Source: Pusillimonas sp.
GTDB lineage: Bacteria > Pseudomonadota > Gammaproteobacteria > Burkholderiales > Burkholderiaceae_B
Direction: 5' to 3'
Length of the DNA: 38,751 nucleotides
Assembly (NCBI RefSeq): GCF_029263785.1
Contig: NZ_JAJUFE010000019.1
Coordinates: forward strand, 1-38,751
Shown: positions 18,692-31,284 of the stretch, piece after piece
Layout of the letters: every line of letters starts with the position of its first letter
Numbering within the stretch: position 1 is the first letter of the stretch
Made by a program: the position numbers and the translations under genes
The notes under the pieces: model-generated
Told to the model about the DNA's origin: nothing
The model's database searches: none
What the model saw: only the letters and a program-made list of their open reading frames with translations

Positions 18692-19521
18692 GGCCGGCCT
18701 CGCTGCTGGCCCAGCCACTGCTTGAAGGCCTGTGTCTCGGGGTAATGGAAGGCGATGGGGCCATCGGGCTGGCCATCCAGGAATTGCCGAACATAGGGGT
18801 TGGTGGATTCTGACAGGGTGGCTGGCGAGCCTGATGCCAGCAGGCGTCCTTGGCCTACGACGTAAACCTGATCTGCTATCGCGAAGGACTCGATGACATC
18901 ATGTGTGATGAGTATGGAGCCGCAATTGAGGCGGTCGGTCAGGTCACGGATGAGCTGGGCTGTGATTCCCAATGAAATTGGATCAAGACCGGCGAACGGT
19001 TCGTCGTACAAGATAAGTTCGGGCTCAAGGACGATTGCCCTGGCCAGTGCGACACGACGCGCCATGCCGCCGGAGATTTCAGAAATCTTCAAGTGGGCGG
19101 CAGCGCGCAGGCCGACGGCATTAAGTTTGTCGAGGACGCATTCTACGATCTGGTCTTCGGATATCTGTGTGTGTTCGCGCAGTGGGAAGGCGACGTTCTC
19201 GAAGACGTTGAGGTCTGTGAACAGGGCACCTTGCTGAAACAGCACGCCCATGCGCTGCCGAAGCTTGCGAAGTTCGTCTGGCGTGGCTTTTGCGACGTCT
19301 TGGCCGAAGGCTGTGATGCGGCCCTGTTGGGCGGTAATCTGGCCGGTGGCGCCGCGCAGCAGTGTGGTCTTGCCCGATCCGGAGCCGCCCATCATGGCAA
19401 CGACCTGTCCTCGCTGGACCTGTAAGTCGATGTCGCGCAGCACGGTGAAATCGCCGTAGCCAAGGGCTACGCCTGAAAAATCAAGTAGCTGTTCCGGGTT
19501 TTGGCTCGAATGGGGTTCCAT
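18688..19521 (-). CDS. mlaF: MlaF, ATPase subunit of the lipid-asymmetry ABC transporter
   Basis: Cytoplasmic ATPase driving Mla phospholipid transport. It has 277 aa. Walker A is GGSGSGKTT, the Q-loop is GVLFQQGALF, the signature is ISGGMARR, Walker B is LILYDEPFAGLD, and the switch His is in ILITHDVIES. In E. coli, MlaF is stabilised by the STAS protein MlaB; no mlaB gene is found in this locus. It is the first gene of the mla-to-his run, and the 680-bp spacer upstream must contain its promoter. A possible -10 (TACAAT at 19556-19551) is visible, but no convincing -35. Confidence 0.95.
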   Translation of the reverse strand: MEPHSSQNPEQLLDFSGVALGYGDFTVLRDIDLQVQRGQVVAMMGGSGSGKTTLLRGATGQITAQQGRITAFGQDVAKATPDELRKLRQRMGVLFQQGALFTDLNVFENVAFPLREHTQISEDQIVECVLDKLNAVGLRAAAHLKISEISGGMARRVALARAIVLEPELILYDEPFAGLDPISLGITAQLIRDLTDRLNCGSILITHDVIESFAIADQVYVVGQGRLLASGSPATLSESTNPYVRQFLDGQPDGPIAFHYPETQAFKQWLGQQRGRP

Positions 19522-20201
19522 GTAAATGCGGGCCTGATGATCAACTGGGCATTGTATCGTGACTCTATGGGAACGGGTTTTGTTCTGTTGTTTTCGGTGA
19601 GGGGATTTGTTTGTTTTATGCGATATCGGTGTGGATGGGCCTGGATTGATATCGCGGTGTGCTCGCTTGGTTGGGTATTGGAGGTGTGTTGTCTGGGTTT
19701 TAAGGGCGCCCCTGCGCTGTGGGGGAGGCCTCGGGCAGTCAGCGCCGGTCGGCCTCCGGCCCGCCTGTCCGCTTCGTCAGCGCCTTCGCGCTCCCTTCAG
19801 CGGCGCCTGGCTCTCCCGACAACGTCTGCCTGAGGCCTCCCCCACATCACAGGGGATCCGGTTTCGTGTGGCGCGACTTTCATACTTTAGGGCTGGTTGT
19901 GGTCCTTAAATGTTTCAACACTTAGGCGTTTATGTCGTCCCGCAGGTTGGGAGACGGCGGTTCGTCCAAATCAGATACGACGCTACTCTGGAGGTGAATT
20001 AGGGTCCGGTATGGATAAAGAGCTACGGCGGCTCATAGGCGCGCCGTTGAACGAACTCAATCTAGTCCCAATCCAGACGCAGCAGCTCTATCCGAGGGCA
20101 GGGGCGCGAACCGCGCACGGAAGGAGCGGTGGTGGCAGTCCGCACACGAGTCTTCGAGCCAGACGAGTCGCAGCCTGCCAAAGCAAGGCAACTCGCAGAG
20201 C
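19522..20201. other. 680-bp gene-poor spacer between mlaF and gltD
   Basis: No convincing gene is present. The mlaF leader occupies the left end, a 143-bp palindromic element lies at 19711-19853, and the right part (about 19900-20200) holds only weak open frames. One of 43 codons, ending at 20219 inside the gltD end, reads like a protein tail (VRTRVFEPDESQPAKARQL) and could be a decayed gene end; it has no start or partner I recognise. The gltD transcript terminator is not obvious here. Confidence 0.6.
19711..19853. repeat. 143-bp complex palindromic element
   Basis: Arms of 28 bp at 19711-19738 and 19826-19853 are inverted repeats. The inner 20 bp match in 19 positions (GTGGGGGAGGCCT on the left, AGGCCTCCCCCAC on the right). 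Inside lie a second inverted pair GCGCCG (19742-19747) / CGGCGC (19801-19806), a perfect small hairpin AGCGC-CTTC-GCGCT (19779-19792), and GGCC-TCC-GGCC (19751-19761). The fold would be a branched cruciform. It looks like a non-coding intergenic repeat of REP/MITE type. Only one copy is in this window. Confidence 0.7.
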
Positions 20202-21665
20202 TTAACGAGGCAGCGTAGTGCTTCCCATCAGGAACTCGTCGACGGCTCGGGCACACTGACGGCCTTCGCGAATTGCCCAGACCACGAGCGATTGACCGCG
20301 CCGCATGTCACCAGCCGCGAACACCTTGGGTACCGAGGTTGCGTAGCGCTCTGTATCGGCCAGAGCGTTTCCTCGAGCGTCGGTGTCGACAGCGAATGCG
20401 TTGAGAACCTCTTGCACAGGCGACACAAAGCCCATCGCCAGAAGCACCAGGTCAGCCTGCATGTCGAAGCGGGAATCCTTGATCTCGCGCATCTTCATTT
20501 GTCCGGTGGCAGGATCGCGACTCCAGTCTACCCGTACCGCAACGAGCTTCTGGACCTGGCCGTCCGAGCCTTCGAGCGCCACCGTTGAAATAGCCCAATC
20601 GCGCTCGCAACCTTCTTCTTGCGACGATGAAGTGCGTAGTTTCAGTGGCCAGTAAGGCCAGGTGAGTTCCTTGTTTTCAGATGCCGGCGGCTGTGGCATG
20701 AGCTCGAACTGGGTGACGGAAGCTGCGCCCTGGCGAATGCTGGTGCCCACGCAATCAGATCCCGTATCTCCGCCACCGATAACCACTACATGCTTACCCT
20801 TGGCCGAGATCTGATCTTCAACTCGAGCACCTGCATTGGCCTGGTTTTGCTGTCGCAGAAAGTCCATCGCGAAATGGACGCCTTTCAGTTCGCGGCCGGG
20901 TACCGGCAGGTCACGCGGGGTTTCAGATCCGCCGGCCAGCACCACGGCATCGAACTCTTCGTAAAGCGACTCTGGCGTGCGTACGGTCAGCCCATCAGCG
21001 GCGTGAGCCGGGTTGCCCACATAGGTGGAAGGATGAAACTCGACGCCCTCGGCTTCCATCTGTGCCAGTCGGCGGTCGATGTGGGACTTGGCCAGCTTGA
21101 AATCGGGGATACCGTATCTCAGAAGGCCTCCGATGCGATCGCTTTTTTCGAACACGGATACTGCGTGCCCCGCGCGCGCCAATTGCTGGGCACAGGCGAG
21201 GCCCGAAGGACCCGATCCGACCACGGCGACCTTCTTGCCTGTCTTGCGGCTGGGAGGTTGTGGCTGTACCCAGCCATTGAGCCAGCCGTGGTCGATGATC
21301 GCGTGTTCGATCGACTTGATGCCTACCGGATCGTCATTGATGTTCAGCGTGCACGCTGCCTCGCAGGGAGCTGGGCAGACTCGGCCTGTGAATTCCGGGA
21401 AGTTGTTCGTGGAATGCAGCACGTCCAGCGCTGCGCGCCAGTCCTGCCGGTAGACCAGATCGTTCCAGTCAGGAATGATGTTGTTGACTGGGCAGCCCGT
21501 AGTACAGAATGGAATGCCGCAGTCCATACAGCGCGCGCCTTGTATCTTGGCCTGTTCGTCGTTAAGTGACTGGACGAATTCCTTCCAGTGCTTGACACGC
21601 GTAAGTGGTGCCTCTGTGACTTCGTGCACGCGTTCAAACTCGATAAAACCAGTAATCTTGCCCAT
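20202..21665 (-). CDS. gltD: glutamate synthase (NADPH) small subunit
   Basis: Flavoprotein that passes electrons from NADPH through FAD and iron-sulfur clusters to the large subunit for glutamate synthesis. The frame is open to 21713, but the ATG at 21665 gives the family start [12 protein letters not shown] and has GAGGAAG upstream; the protein is 487 aa. The N-terminal cysteine clusters are [19 protein letters not shown] and [15 protein letters not shown]. The FAD site is [14 protein letters not shown], the NADPH site is [15 protein letters not shown], and the C-terminal FAD contact is [18 protein letters not shown]. It starts 11 bp after gltB. Confidence 0.96.
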   Translation of the reverse strand: MGKITGFIEFERVHEVTEAPLTRVKHWKEFVQSLNDEQAKIQGARCMDCGIPFCTTGCPVNNIIPDWNDLVYRQDWRAALDVLHSTNNFPEFTGRVCPAPCEAACTLNINDDPVGIKSIEHAIIDHGWLNGWVQPQPPSRKTGKKVAVVGSGPSGLACAQQLARAGHAVSVFEKSDRIGGLLRYGIPDFKLAKSHIDRRLAQMEAEGVEFHPSTYVGNPAHAADGLTVRTPESLYEEFDAVVLAGGSETPRDLPVPGRELKGVHFAMDFLRQQNQANAGARVEDQISAKGKHVVVIGGGDTGSDCVGTSIRQGAASVTQFELMPQPPASENKELTWPYWPLKLRTSSSQEEGCERDWAISTVALEGSDGQVQKLVAVRVDWSRDPATGQMKMREIKDSRFDMQADLVLLAMGFVSPVQEVLNAFAVDTDARGNALADTERYATSVPKVFAAGDMRRGQSLVVWAIREGRQCARAVDEFLMGSTTLPR

Positions 21666-21676
21666 TGCGTTCTTCC

Positions 21677-26395
<4,719 letters not shown>

Positions 26396-26448
26396 TAGGG
26401 GCTCCGCTGCACAGAAGGTGCTTGCCAGGCGAACTGGAATGAGAAAAA

Positions 26449-26477
26449 ACGATAGCGGTCGCCCGCCTTGATGACAA
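26449..26477 (-). promoter_or_regulatory. sigma70-type promoter for gltBD
   Basis: Minus-strand -35 TTGTCA (26477-26472, five of six consensus) and -10 TATCGT (26454-26449, four of six) with a 17-bp spacer, 53 bp upstream of the gltB start. It is the best match in the spacer. Motif evidence only. Confidence 0.45.
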
Positions 26478-26601
26478 GTGTTTTTAAATAGGGTGCGTCC
26501 CTAAATAATTACGAGGTTTAGCTGGCCTTAAAAAATCGGGGACACATCTAAAAATTTGAAAAACAAGCGATTATTCAGTGGGAGATATTGCTGCGCTGCG
26601 C

Positions 26602-26634
26602 AAAAACTGTAGTGAATCTCACAGTAATTTTTTT
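26602..26634. terminator. hairpin with A-run and T-run, probably bidirectional terminator
   Basis: Inverted repeat ACTGT (26606-26610) / ACAGT (26621-26625), with further GTGA/TCAC pairing inside, is preceded by AAAAA (26602-26606) and followed shortly by seven T (26628-26634). It would act on the minus-strand transcript of the transposase-like gene about 150 bp downstream of its stop, insulating gltB. The stem is short, so strength is uncertain. Confidence 0.4.
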
Positions 26635-26772
26635 ATTGCCCTTGATGAGAGAGGCGCTTGGTGTTGTGATTTTTCTGCGTGTGCAAGCTGGCGAATGCAC
26701 CGCAGAACCCACTGTTTTGATCACAGACGGAGCGTCAGTGCAGTGTGCTCGCGATGTCGGGGAACAGCAAGC

Positions 26773-27471
26773 TCATGACGTAGGGACCTCTTTGCGGGGC
26801 CGTCCCCGTTTGGCTGGAACCAGTCTGCGGGTGGATTCCCGTCCGATGCGCTCCAAAAACTGTGCGTCGCCTAATGCCCATTGTCCAAACAGGGCGCCTT
26901 CAATCTGTTTGGCTTGAGATTGACTGGGCCCCTGCTCGAGCAAGCGCCGATAGCGGGCCTGTCTTTCGAAAGGCGTGTTGCCCAGGTGCCAGTAGTCCGA
27001 ATGCTCGCTTGTCCAGCGCGATCCGGGAGCCTCCTGGCCCGTATGCTGGGCGGCGGATGACCATGGCCAGCGGCCGGCCTCGTCAACATAGCCCTGTTGC
27101 ACCGGCAGATGTTCGAGCCAGACCAGTCCTGGCAATACCCACGCGCCCGGTTGAAGCAAGGCGCTGCGGTAACGCTCGGAAAATGCACGGCCCTTGAGAA
27201 TTCTTGCGGCGAATCGCCTGCCAAAGGCCTGCATCATCCGCGACATGGCCGATTTGTCTGCGGGGCTGCCAAGCAACACCAGACGGTCATTGAGCAAGGT
27301 CCACCCATGAACCGGTACGCGCTCTTCCAGGGCGGCATCGCGAAACCATGCGGCAAGGGAATCCAGGGTAGCCGAGGGAGTGGGTTCGTGAGCCGACGCC
27401 AAGGCGCGATGGAATCGGACTTGGATAAGCTGGGGCGTATCGGGTGCGTAAAGGCGCGCGAGTCGGGCCAT
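26773..27471 (-). CDS. Y1/REP-associated transposase-like protein lacking the HUH motif
   Basis: A 232-aa protein with the layout of the Y1 transposase (IS200/RAYT) family: MARLARLYAP start, VHGWTLLNDRLVLLG at residues 54-68 where active members have the N-H-x-H motif, a helix with the candidate catalytic tyrosine (ERYRSAL, Tyr101), and the family end WPWSSAAQHTG (135-144). Both HUH histidines are replaced (Asp62, Leu64), so DNA cleavage is not expected. A C-terminal AT-hook-like KRGRPRK (221-227) is kept. The frame is open upstream to 28068 over fghA, but ATG at 27471 gives the family start. I recall similar genes beside gltB in Bordetella, suggesting a conserved, domesticated DNA-binding protein. 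No ribosome binding site is clear. Confidence 0.75.
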   Translation of the reverse strand: MARLARLYAPDTPQLIQVRFHRALASAHEPTPSATLDSLAAWFRDAALEERVPVHGWTLLNDRLVLLGSPADKSAMSRMMQAFGRRFAARILKGRAFSERYRSALLQPGAWVLPGLVWLEHLPVQQGYVDEAGRWPWSSAAQHTGQEAPGSRWTSEHSDYWHLGNTPFERQARYRRLLEQGPSQSQAKQIEGALFGQWALGDAQFLERIGRESTRRLVPAKRGRPRKEVPTS

Positions 27472-27517
27472 GGCACAAGTTTCTATGGCCGGCCGGTAGG
27501 CCGAAGGGCAATATTGC

Positions 27518-27546
27518 ATAATACAGCTTGAATTGGAGGCTGTGCA
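27518..27546 (-). promoter_or_regulatory. possible promoter of the transposase-like gene
   Basis: Minus-strand -10 TATTAT (27523-27518) and -35 TGCACA (27546-27541, four of six) with a 17-bp spacer, about 47 bp upstream of the ATG at 27471. A functional promoter would support the gene being expressed and not a dead remnant. Confidence 0.35.
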
Positions 27547-27551
27547 CGGTT

Positions 27552-27567
27552 TGTAGTAACTGCTACA
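27552..27567. promoter_or_regulatory. dyad TGTAG-N6-CTACA in a divergent gap
   Basis: Perfect 5-bp dyad with a 6-bp centre, 42 bp upstream of the fghA start and just upstream of the possible -35 of the divergent transposase-like gene. The spacing fits an operator for a dimeric regulator, but no regulator is encoded nearby and a chance match is possible. Confidence 0.25.
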
Positions 27568-27609
27568 CACCCGCGCGTCTCCCGGCGTTAATCTTTTAGG
27601 AGGGCGTTG

Positions 27610-28473
27610 ATGTCCAATAAGTTGGAAGTGCTGAGCGAACACCGTTGTTTTGAAGGCATGCAGCGTTTTTATAAGCATGATTCGAGTGCTATCGGCTTGC
27701 CGATGCGTTTCTCGGTCTATATTCCACCTGCTGCGGCGGCAGATCCCAATGTCAAAGTGCCGGTGCTGTTTTATTTGGCGGGGCTCACCTGCACCGAAGA
27801 GACCTTCATGATCAAGGGGGGTGCTCAGCAGTGGGCAGCACGTCATGGAATCATGCTTGTGACGCCGGACACCAGCCCGCGCGGCGCCAATGTGCCCGGC
27901 GAAGACGATGGTTGGGATTTTGGAACAGGCGCAGGTTTTTACCTTGATGCCACCCAGGAGCCCTGGAGCAAGCATTACCGGATGGAAAGCTACGTCGCCG
28001 ACGAGCTGTTCCGTATAGCCACCACCGAGCTTCCAGGCGACGCTACACGCGCCGGTATATTCGGACATTCAATGGGTGGTCACGGCGCACTTGTGCTGGC
28101 ACAGCGGCACAAGGACAAATACCGTTCGGTATCAGCATTTGCCCCAATCTCTTCACCTACCAAATGCCCTTGGGGTCACAAGGCGTTTTCGGGCTATCTG
28201 GGCGATGACAAGAAGCAGTGGGAGCAATACGACGCTTCGTTGCTGATGGAAAAATCTCAGTGCCCGTTCCCCGGCGGAATTCTGGTGGATCAGGGCATGG
28301 CCGATAATTTCCTGGCCGAGCAGCTATATCCAGAAGCTTTCGAGGCTGCTTGCAAGGCGGCCGGCCAGCCCTTGACGTTGCGTCGTCATGAAGGTTACGA
28401 CCACGGTTACTACTTTATCTCAACCTTTATGGAAGATCATATGGCCTTCCATGCGAAGCAGCTTAAAGCCTAA
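27610..28473 (+). CDS. fghA: S-formylglutathione hydrolase
   Basis: Esterase-D-type alpha/beta hydrolase that splits S-formylglutathione to formate and glutathione in formaldehyde detoxification. It has 287 aa. The nucleophile is in GHSMGGHGAL, the Asp is in LVDQGMADNF, and the His is in GYDHGYYFIS; the oxyanion region is FYLAGLTCTEE. ATG at 27610 follows a perfect AGGAGG six bases upstream; a TTG just before it is not used. The usual glutathione-dependent formaldehyde dehydrogenase gene is not adjacent. It converges with the catabolic operon and overlaps its last gene tail-to-tail by four bases. Confidence 0.95.
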   Translation: MSNKLEVLSEHRCFEGMQRFYKHDSSAIGLPMRFSVYIPPAAAADPNVKVPVLFYLAGLTCTEETFMIKGGAQQWAARHGIMLVTPDTSPRGANVPGEDDGWDFGTGAGFYLDATQEPWSKHYRMESYVADELFRIATTELPGDATRAGIFGHSMGGHGALVLAQRHKDKYRSVSAFAPISSPTKCPWGHKAFSGYLGDDKKQWEQYDASLLMEKSQCPFPGGILVDQGMADNFLAEQLYPEAFEAACKAAGQPLTLRRHEGYDHGYYFISTFMEDHMAFHAKQLKA

Positions 28474-29198
28474 ATAGTGACCGAACTGACGCTTGCCCCG
28501 CCGCACACGTAAAGTGTCTGGCCCGTGATGAAACTGTTGGCTGGATCGCAGAAAAACATCACGGCGCGGGCAACGTCGTCAGCCCTTCCCAAGCGCTGCA
28601 CCGGAATGCCCTTGGCAATATTGGCTTCGCGTTCGCTCCCGGCGGGAACGACGTCGTAGAACATATCTGTCTGGATGGGGCCCGGTGCCACGACGTTGAC
28701 GGTAATGCCTGAGGCTGCCAGTTCAAGAGACCACGTACGGGCCATTCCGACCATGCCGGCCTTGGTTGCTGAATAGGCGGTTCGCGTGGGCAGGCCCAGG
28801 GCACCACGGGACGACATCAACACGATTCTTCCAAACTGTTGTTGCTGCATTGCGGGCAGGCAGGCCTGAGTGATCTGGATGGCAGACCCCAGATGTATCT
28901 GTGTCAGGCCCTGGAGTTCGTCGAGCTTTACGTCGGGTAGCAGATTGGGCCAGATGACACCGGCGTTGTGCACGAAATGCGTCACAGCGAAACGCTGGGA
29001 CACTTCGGCTGCAGCTTGCTCGGTGGCAACGGCATCCGACAAATCCACCTGTACATTGTGCAGCCGCTCGTGTGTGAAGTCAGCCGCACGCCTTGCCATT
29101 GATATGACTTCGTATCCTGCGTCCAGCATCTGACGCACGATCTCTGCGCCGATACCGGCACTTCCACCGGTGACGATTGCGGTATTTGAAGAGCTCAA
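28470..29198 (-). CDS. SDR-family NAD(P)-dependent dehydrogenase (catalytically complete)
   Basis: Classical short-chain dehydrogenase, 242 aa. It has the cofactor motif TGGSAGIG (10-17), NAG (78-80), catalytic Ser129, Tyr142 and Lys146 (AYSATKAG), and the PGPIQTDM segment after the active site. The frame is open to 29387, but that region covers the cyclase gene. A TTG at 29198 has AGGAG seven bases upstream and overlaps the cyclase stop as TTGA, so it is chosen. The substrate is not known; in this operon it may oxidise the dihydrodiol made by the Rieske dioxygenase, or work beside the dead SDR domain of the DUF35 fusion. It is the last gene of the operon. Confidence 0.9.
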   Translation of the reverse strand: MSSSNTAIVTGGSAGIGAEIVRQMLDAGYEVISMARRAADFTHERLHNVQVDLSDAVATEQAAAEVSQRFAVTHFVHNAGVIWPNLLPDVKLDELQGLTQIHLGSAIQITQACLPAMQQQQFGRIVLMSSRGALGLPTRTAYSATKAGMVGMARTWSLELAASGITVNVVAPGPIQTDMFYDVVPAGSEREANIAKGIPVQRLGRADDVARAVMFFCDPANSFITGQTLYVCGGASVSSVTI

Positions 29199-30010
29199 GT
29201 CTGGTCTCCTGGATTCGGTGTGTAGGGGCTGTTGGGCGTCAGTGCCAACACTCTCAGTGGGCTGCCCGAGCCGCTGCGGATCTTGAGCGGCGCCGAAAAG
29301 ATTACTGCTCCCTTGGGTGGCAACTGATCCAGATTGGCCATGCACTGCAAGCCATAGCGGTTGTTGCCATGCATGTAATAGTGACACGGAAAAGGAGGGT
29401 CAAGATGTTGGGCCTGCCCTGCATCCGTACCGACCGACTCCGTACCAAAACCATGAACGTCGCGTTCCTTGATCAGCCAGGGAACAACGTCGGCGTCAGG
29501 GCCGGGCGAATGCGCGCCTTCATCATCCATATTGAGGTAGTCACCGGGCTTGTCACGTTTGGACCAGTCGGTGCGCATGAAGACCCACGACCGGGCAGGA
29601 ATGCGACCGTGAACCGCTTCCCATTTTTCGACAAAGTCGATGGTCAGCAGGAAGTCGGGGTTCTCGCGTGATTCCTTCGAGCAGTCAATGACACAGGCTT
29701 CGGCAATGAATGCTTCGATGGGGATGGTGTCGACTGTGTTGTTGGGTTGGTTCTTGCCGCTTATCCAATGGACCGGTGCGTCAAAGTGTGTGCCGGTGTG
29801 CTCGGAGCACGAAAAATTATTCCAGTACCAGGCGGGACCGCGCTCGTCATATCGCGAGATCTCCTCGATTCGAAACGGCCAGGCTTGCCCGAATTCCGGA
29901 GGCAGGACAATGGTCGGGAAATCCGGAGTCAGTGTTTCGGTCAGGTCGACGATTCGGATCTTGCCTGCCAGCAGCTCGGACATGAACTGGCCCAGTACGG
30001 AGGTCGTCAT
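29195..30010 (-). CDS. cyclase-family metal hydrolase, isatin-hydrolase-like
   Basis: Member of the cyclase/kynurenine-formamidase family (PF04199-type), a Mn- or Zn-dependent hydrolase of cyclic amides and formamides. It has 271 aa. The metal motif HTGTHFDAPVH gives His71, His75, Asp77 and His81; further His residues lie in CHYYMHG (210-214). Segments such as VLPPEFGQAWPF and GPAWYWNNF resemble, from memory, isatin hydrolases more than kynurenine formamidases. ATG at 30010 has AAGGAAA six bases upstream; the in-frame extension to 30046 is not used. Expected activity is opening an oxindole-type lactam (isatin to isatinate). It begins 32 bp after the DUF35 fusion gene. Confidence 0.85.
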   Translation of the reverse strand: MTTSVLGQFMSELLAGKIRIVDLTETLTPDFPTIVLPPEFGQAWPFRIEEISRYDERGPAWYWNNFSCSEHTGTHFDAPVHWISGKNQPNNTVDTIPIEAFIAEACVIDCSKESRENPDFLLTIDFVEKWEAVHGRIPARSWVFMRTDWSKRDKPGDYLNMDDEGAHSPGPDADVVPWLIKERDVHGFGTESVGTDAGQAQHLDPPFPCHYYMHGNNRYGLQCMANLDQLPPKGAVIFSAPLKIRSGSGSPLRVLALTPNSPYTPNPGDQT

Positions 30011-30042
30011 GGTGTTTCCTTGTGATTCAGATGAAGGCGGCA

Positions 30043-31284
30043 TCAACCACCCAGCTCGATCTCGAGTACCTTTGGATTGTCGAGCATGCGCGCACGAAAT
30101 TCCTGGGCAACGTCACCCACGTAGGCCTCTTCAACACCGTCTTGCAATGCCTTGACGACAGCCTTGGCCAGGGCGACTGGTGCCACTCGGGGCGGCGGAG
30201 TCAGTTGCTGCCATTCGTAGTCGAGAGGACCGGTAAAGATATTGACGACACGGATACCGGATGGTCGAAACTCCGCTCGCAGGCATTGGCTCATGGACAG
30301 TGCTGCAGCTTGTGACGCGGACCAGATTCCACGCGACGGCAAACTGACATGTGCGTAGATGGATAGGATATTCACCCACGCTACAGCACTGTTTACACCG
30401 TCGGCTGCGCGACTCGCCATGCCTGGCCCAAAGTGCTGTGCAAGGCGCATCAGGCCCACGCAATTGGTGTTGAGAGAATCTTGCAGTCGTGTGATGTCGC
30501 GGTTGTAAAGCAGGCCGCCCTCACGCTCATGGCCGGCGGTATTGACCAGAATTTCGACCTTGCCGCCGATGGATCGTGAGACCCGCTCGACCGAATCGGT
30601 ATCTGTGACATCCAGCGCCTGGGCCTGAATGCGGTCATCTTTACACAGGGCATCAAATGGCGCTGACTTTCTCCAGGGGGTAGGGTCGCCCACAAAGACA
30701 GTGGTCGCGCCGGCGTCGAGCAATGCCTTGGCAACGGCCATACCGACTTCTGATTTCCCATCCGTGACCAGAGCGCGCCGGAACTTGGGATCGCACGACG
30801 TTTCGCGCAGGGTCTTGTCGTCTTCCATATGTGCAGTGCCCTTGTCAGGAAGCGCAATCACAACGGCCTGACCGCTGCGATCGAGTTTTAAACAGAGTTT
30901 GACGGTTTCACCTTCGACGCAGTCACCATGAATATGTGCTACGACACTTGGACCGGCATCCAATTGCACGGTGCCGACGCGCCACGGAAGCCGCTCGCGA
31001 AAATACAGGTCGGTGCTGTGGTGCAGCGTGGTGGTTGCTATCAGTTTCCCCGAAGGGTTGACTGGCTGCCAGCGCAAACGCTCCGAAAGACAGTTGTGGC
31101 ACACTTCGCGCGGCGGATACTGTACGGCTCCGCAGTCTTGACACACCTGCAAATCAAAACGGCCCTCGGCTGCCGCCGCCGCCAATCCTTTCGCGCGGCG
31201 GCTGCGACTGGAAGGTGGAATCGTGGGCTGGCGGGTGCGCGCCGTCGGGTCTTTCTTGCGGGGCCGGGTCAACGGATCTGTCAT
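30043..31284 (-). CDS. fusion of DUF35 Zn-ribbon/OB-fold domain and an inactive SDR domain
   Basis: A continuous 413-aa frame with two parts. A basic N-terminal tail (1-40) is followed by a rubredoxin-like Zn ribbon with Cys48, Cys51, Cys62 and Cys65, then an OB fold to about residue 150; this is the DUF35 acyl-CoA-associated partner of thiolase-like enzymes. From about residue 168 there is a Rossmann/SDR domain with NTAG (248-251) and Ser308. The catalytic Tyr is Trp321 and the Lys is Gln325 (GIWSASQAA), and the glycine-rich loop is degenerate (TDGKSEVG). The SDR part should therefore not be an active dehydrogenase. ATG at 31284 overlaps the thiolase-like gene stop by four bases, with GGAG upstream. 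An in-frame extension to 31320 is not used. Confidence 0.88.
   Translation of the reverse strand: MTDPLTRPRKKDPTARTRQPTIPPSSRSRRAKGLAAAAAEGRFDLQVCQDCGAVQYPPREVCHNCLSERLRWQPVNPSGKLIATTTLHHSTDLYFRERLPWRVGTVQLDAGPSVVAHIHGDCVEGETVKLCLKLDRSGQAVVIALPDKGTAHMEDDKTLRETSCDPKFRRALVTDGKSEVGMAVAKALLDAGATTVFVGDPTPWRKSAPFDALCKDDRIQAQALDVTDTDSVERVSRSIGGKVEILVNTAGHEREGGLLYNRDITRLQDSLNTNCVGLMRLAQHFGPGMASRAADGVNSAVAWVNILSIYAHVSLPSRGIWSASQAAALSMSQCLRAEFRPSGIRVVNIFTGPLDYEWQQLTPPPRVAPVALAKAVVKALQDGVEEAYVGDVAQEFRARMLDNPKVLEIELGG

Larger units (their letters stand above)
26396..26772. other. 377-bp spacer between gltB and the transposase-like gene
   Basis: AT-richer than the surroundings and with no gene. It holds the gltB leader and promoter, a small stem TAGGG-TGCGT-CCCTA at 26489-26503, a nearby GGGGACACAT word, and a hairpin with flanking A and T runs at 26602-26634. 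The two short G/C-rich words look like relics of element ends of the sort found near Y1-type transposase genes, but this rests on appearance only. Confidence 0.5.

Noticed and set aside
19897-20205. Plus-strand open frame of 102 codons in the mlaF-gltD spacer
   Set aside because: Arg-rich composition, no ribosome binding site near its ATG at 20011, no recognisable domain; treated as non-coding.
27472-28068. Long N-terminal extension of the transposase-like frame to 431 codons
   Set aside because: The extension is antisense to fghA; the family start lies at 27471 and has a plausible promoter just upstream.
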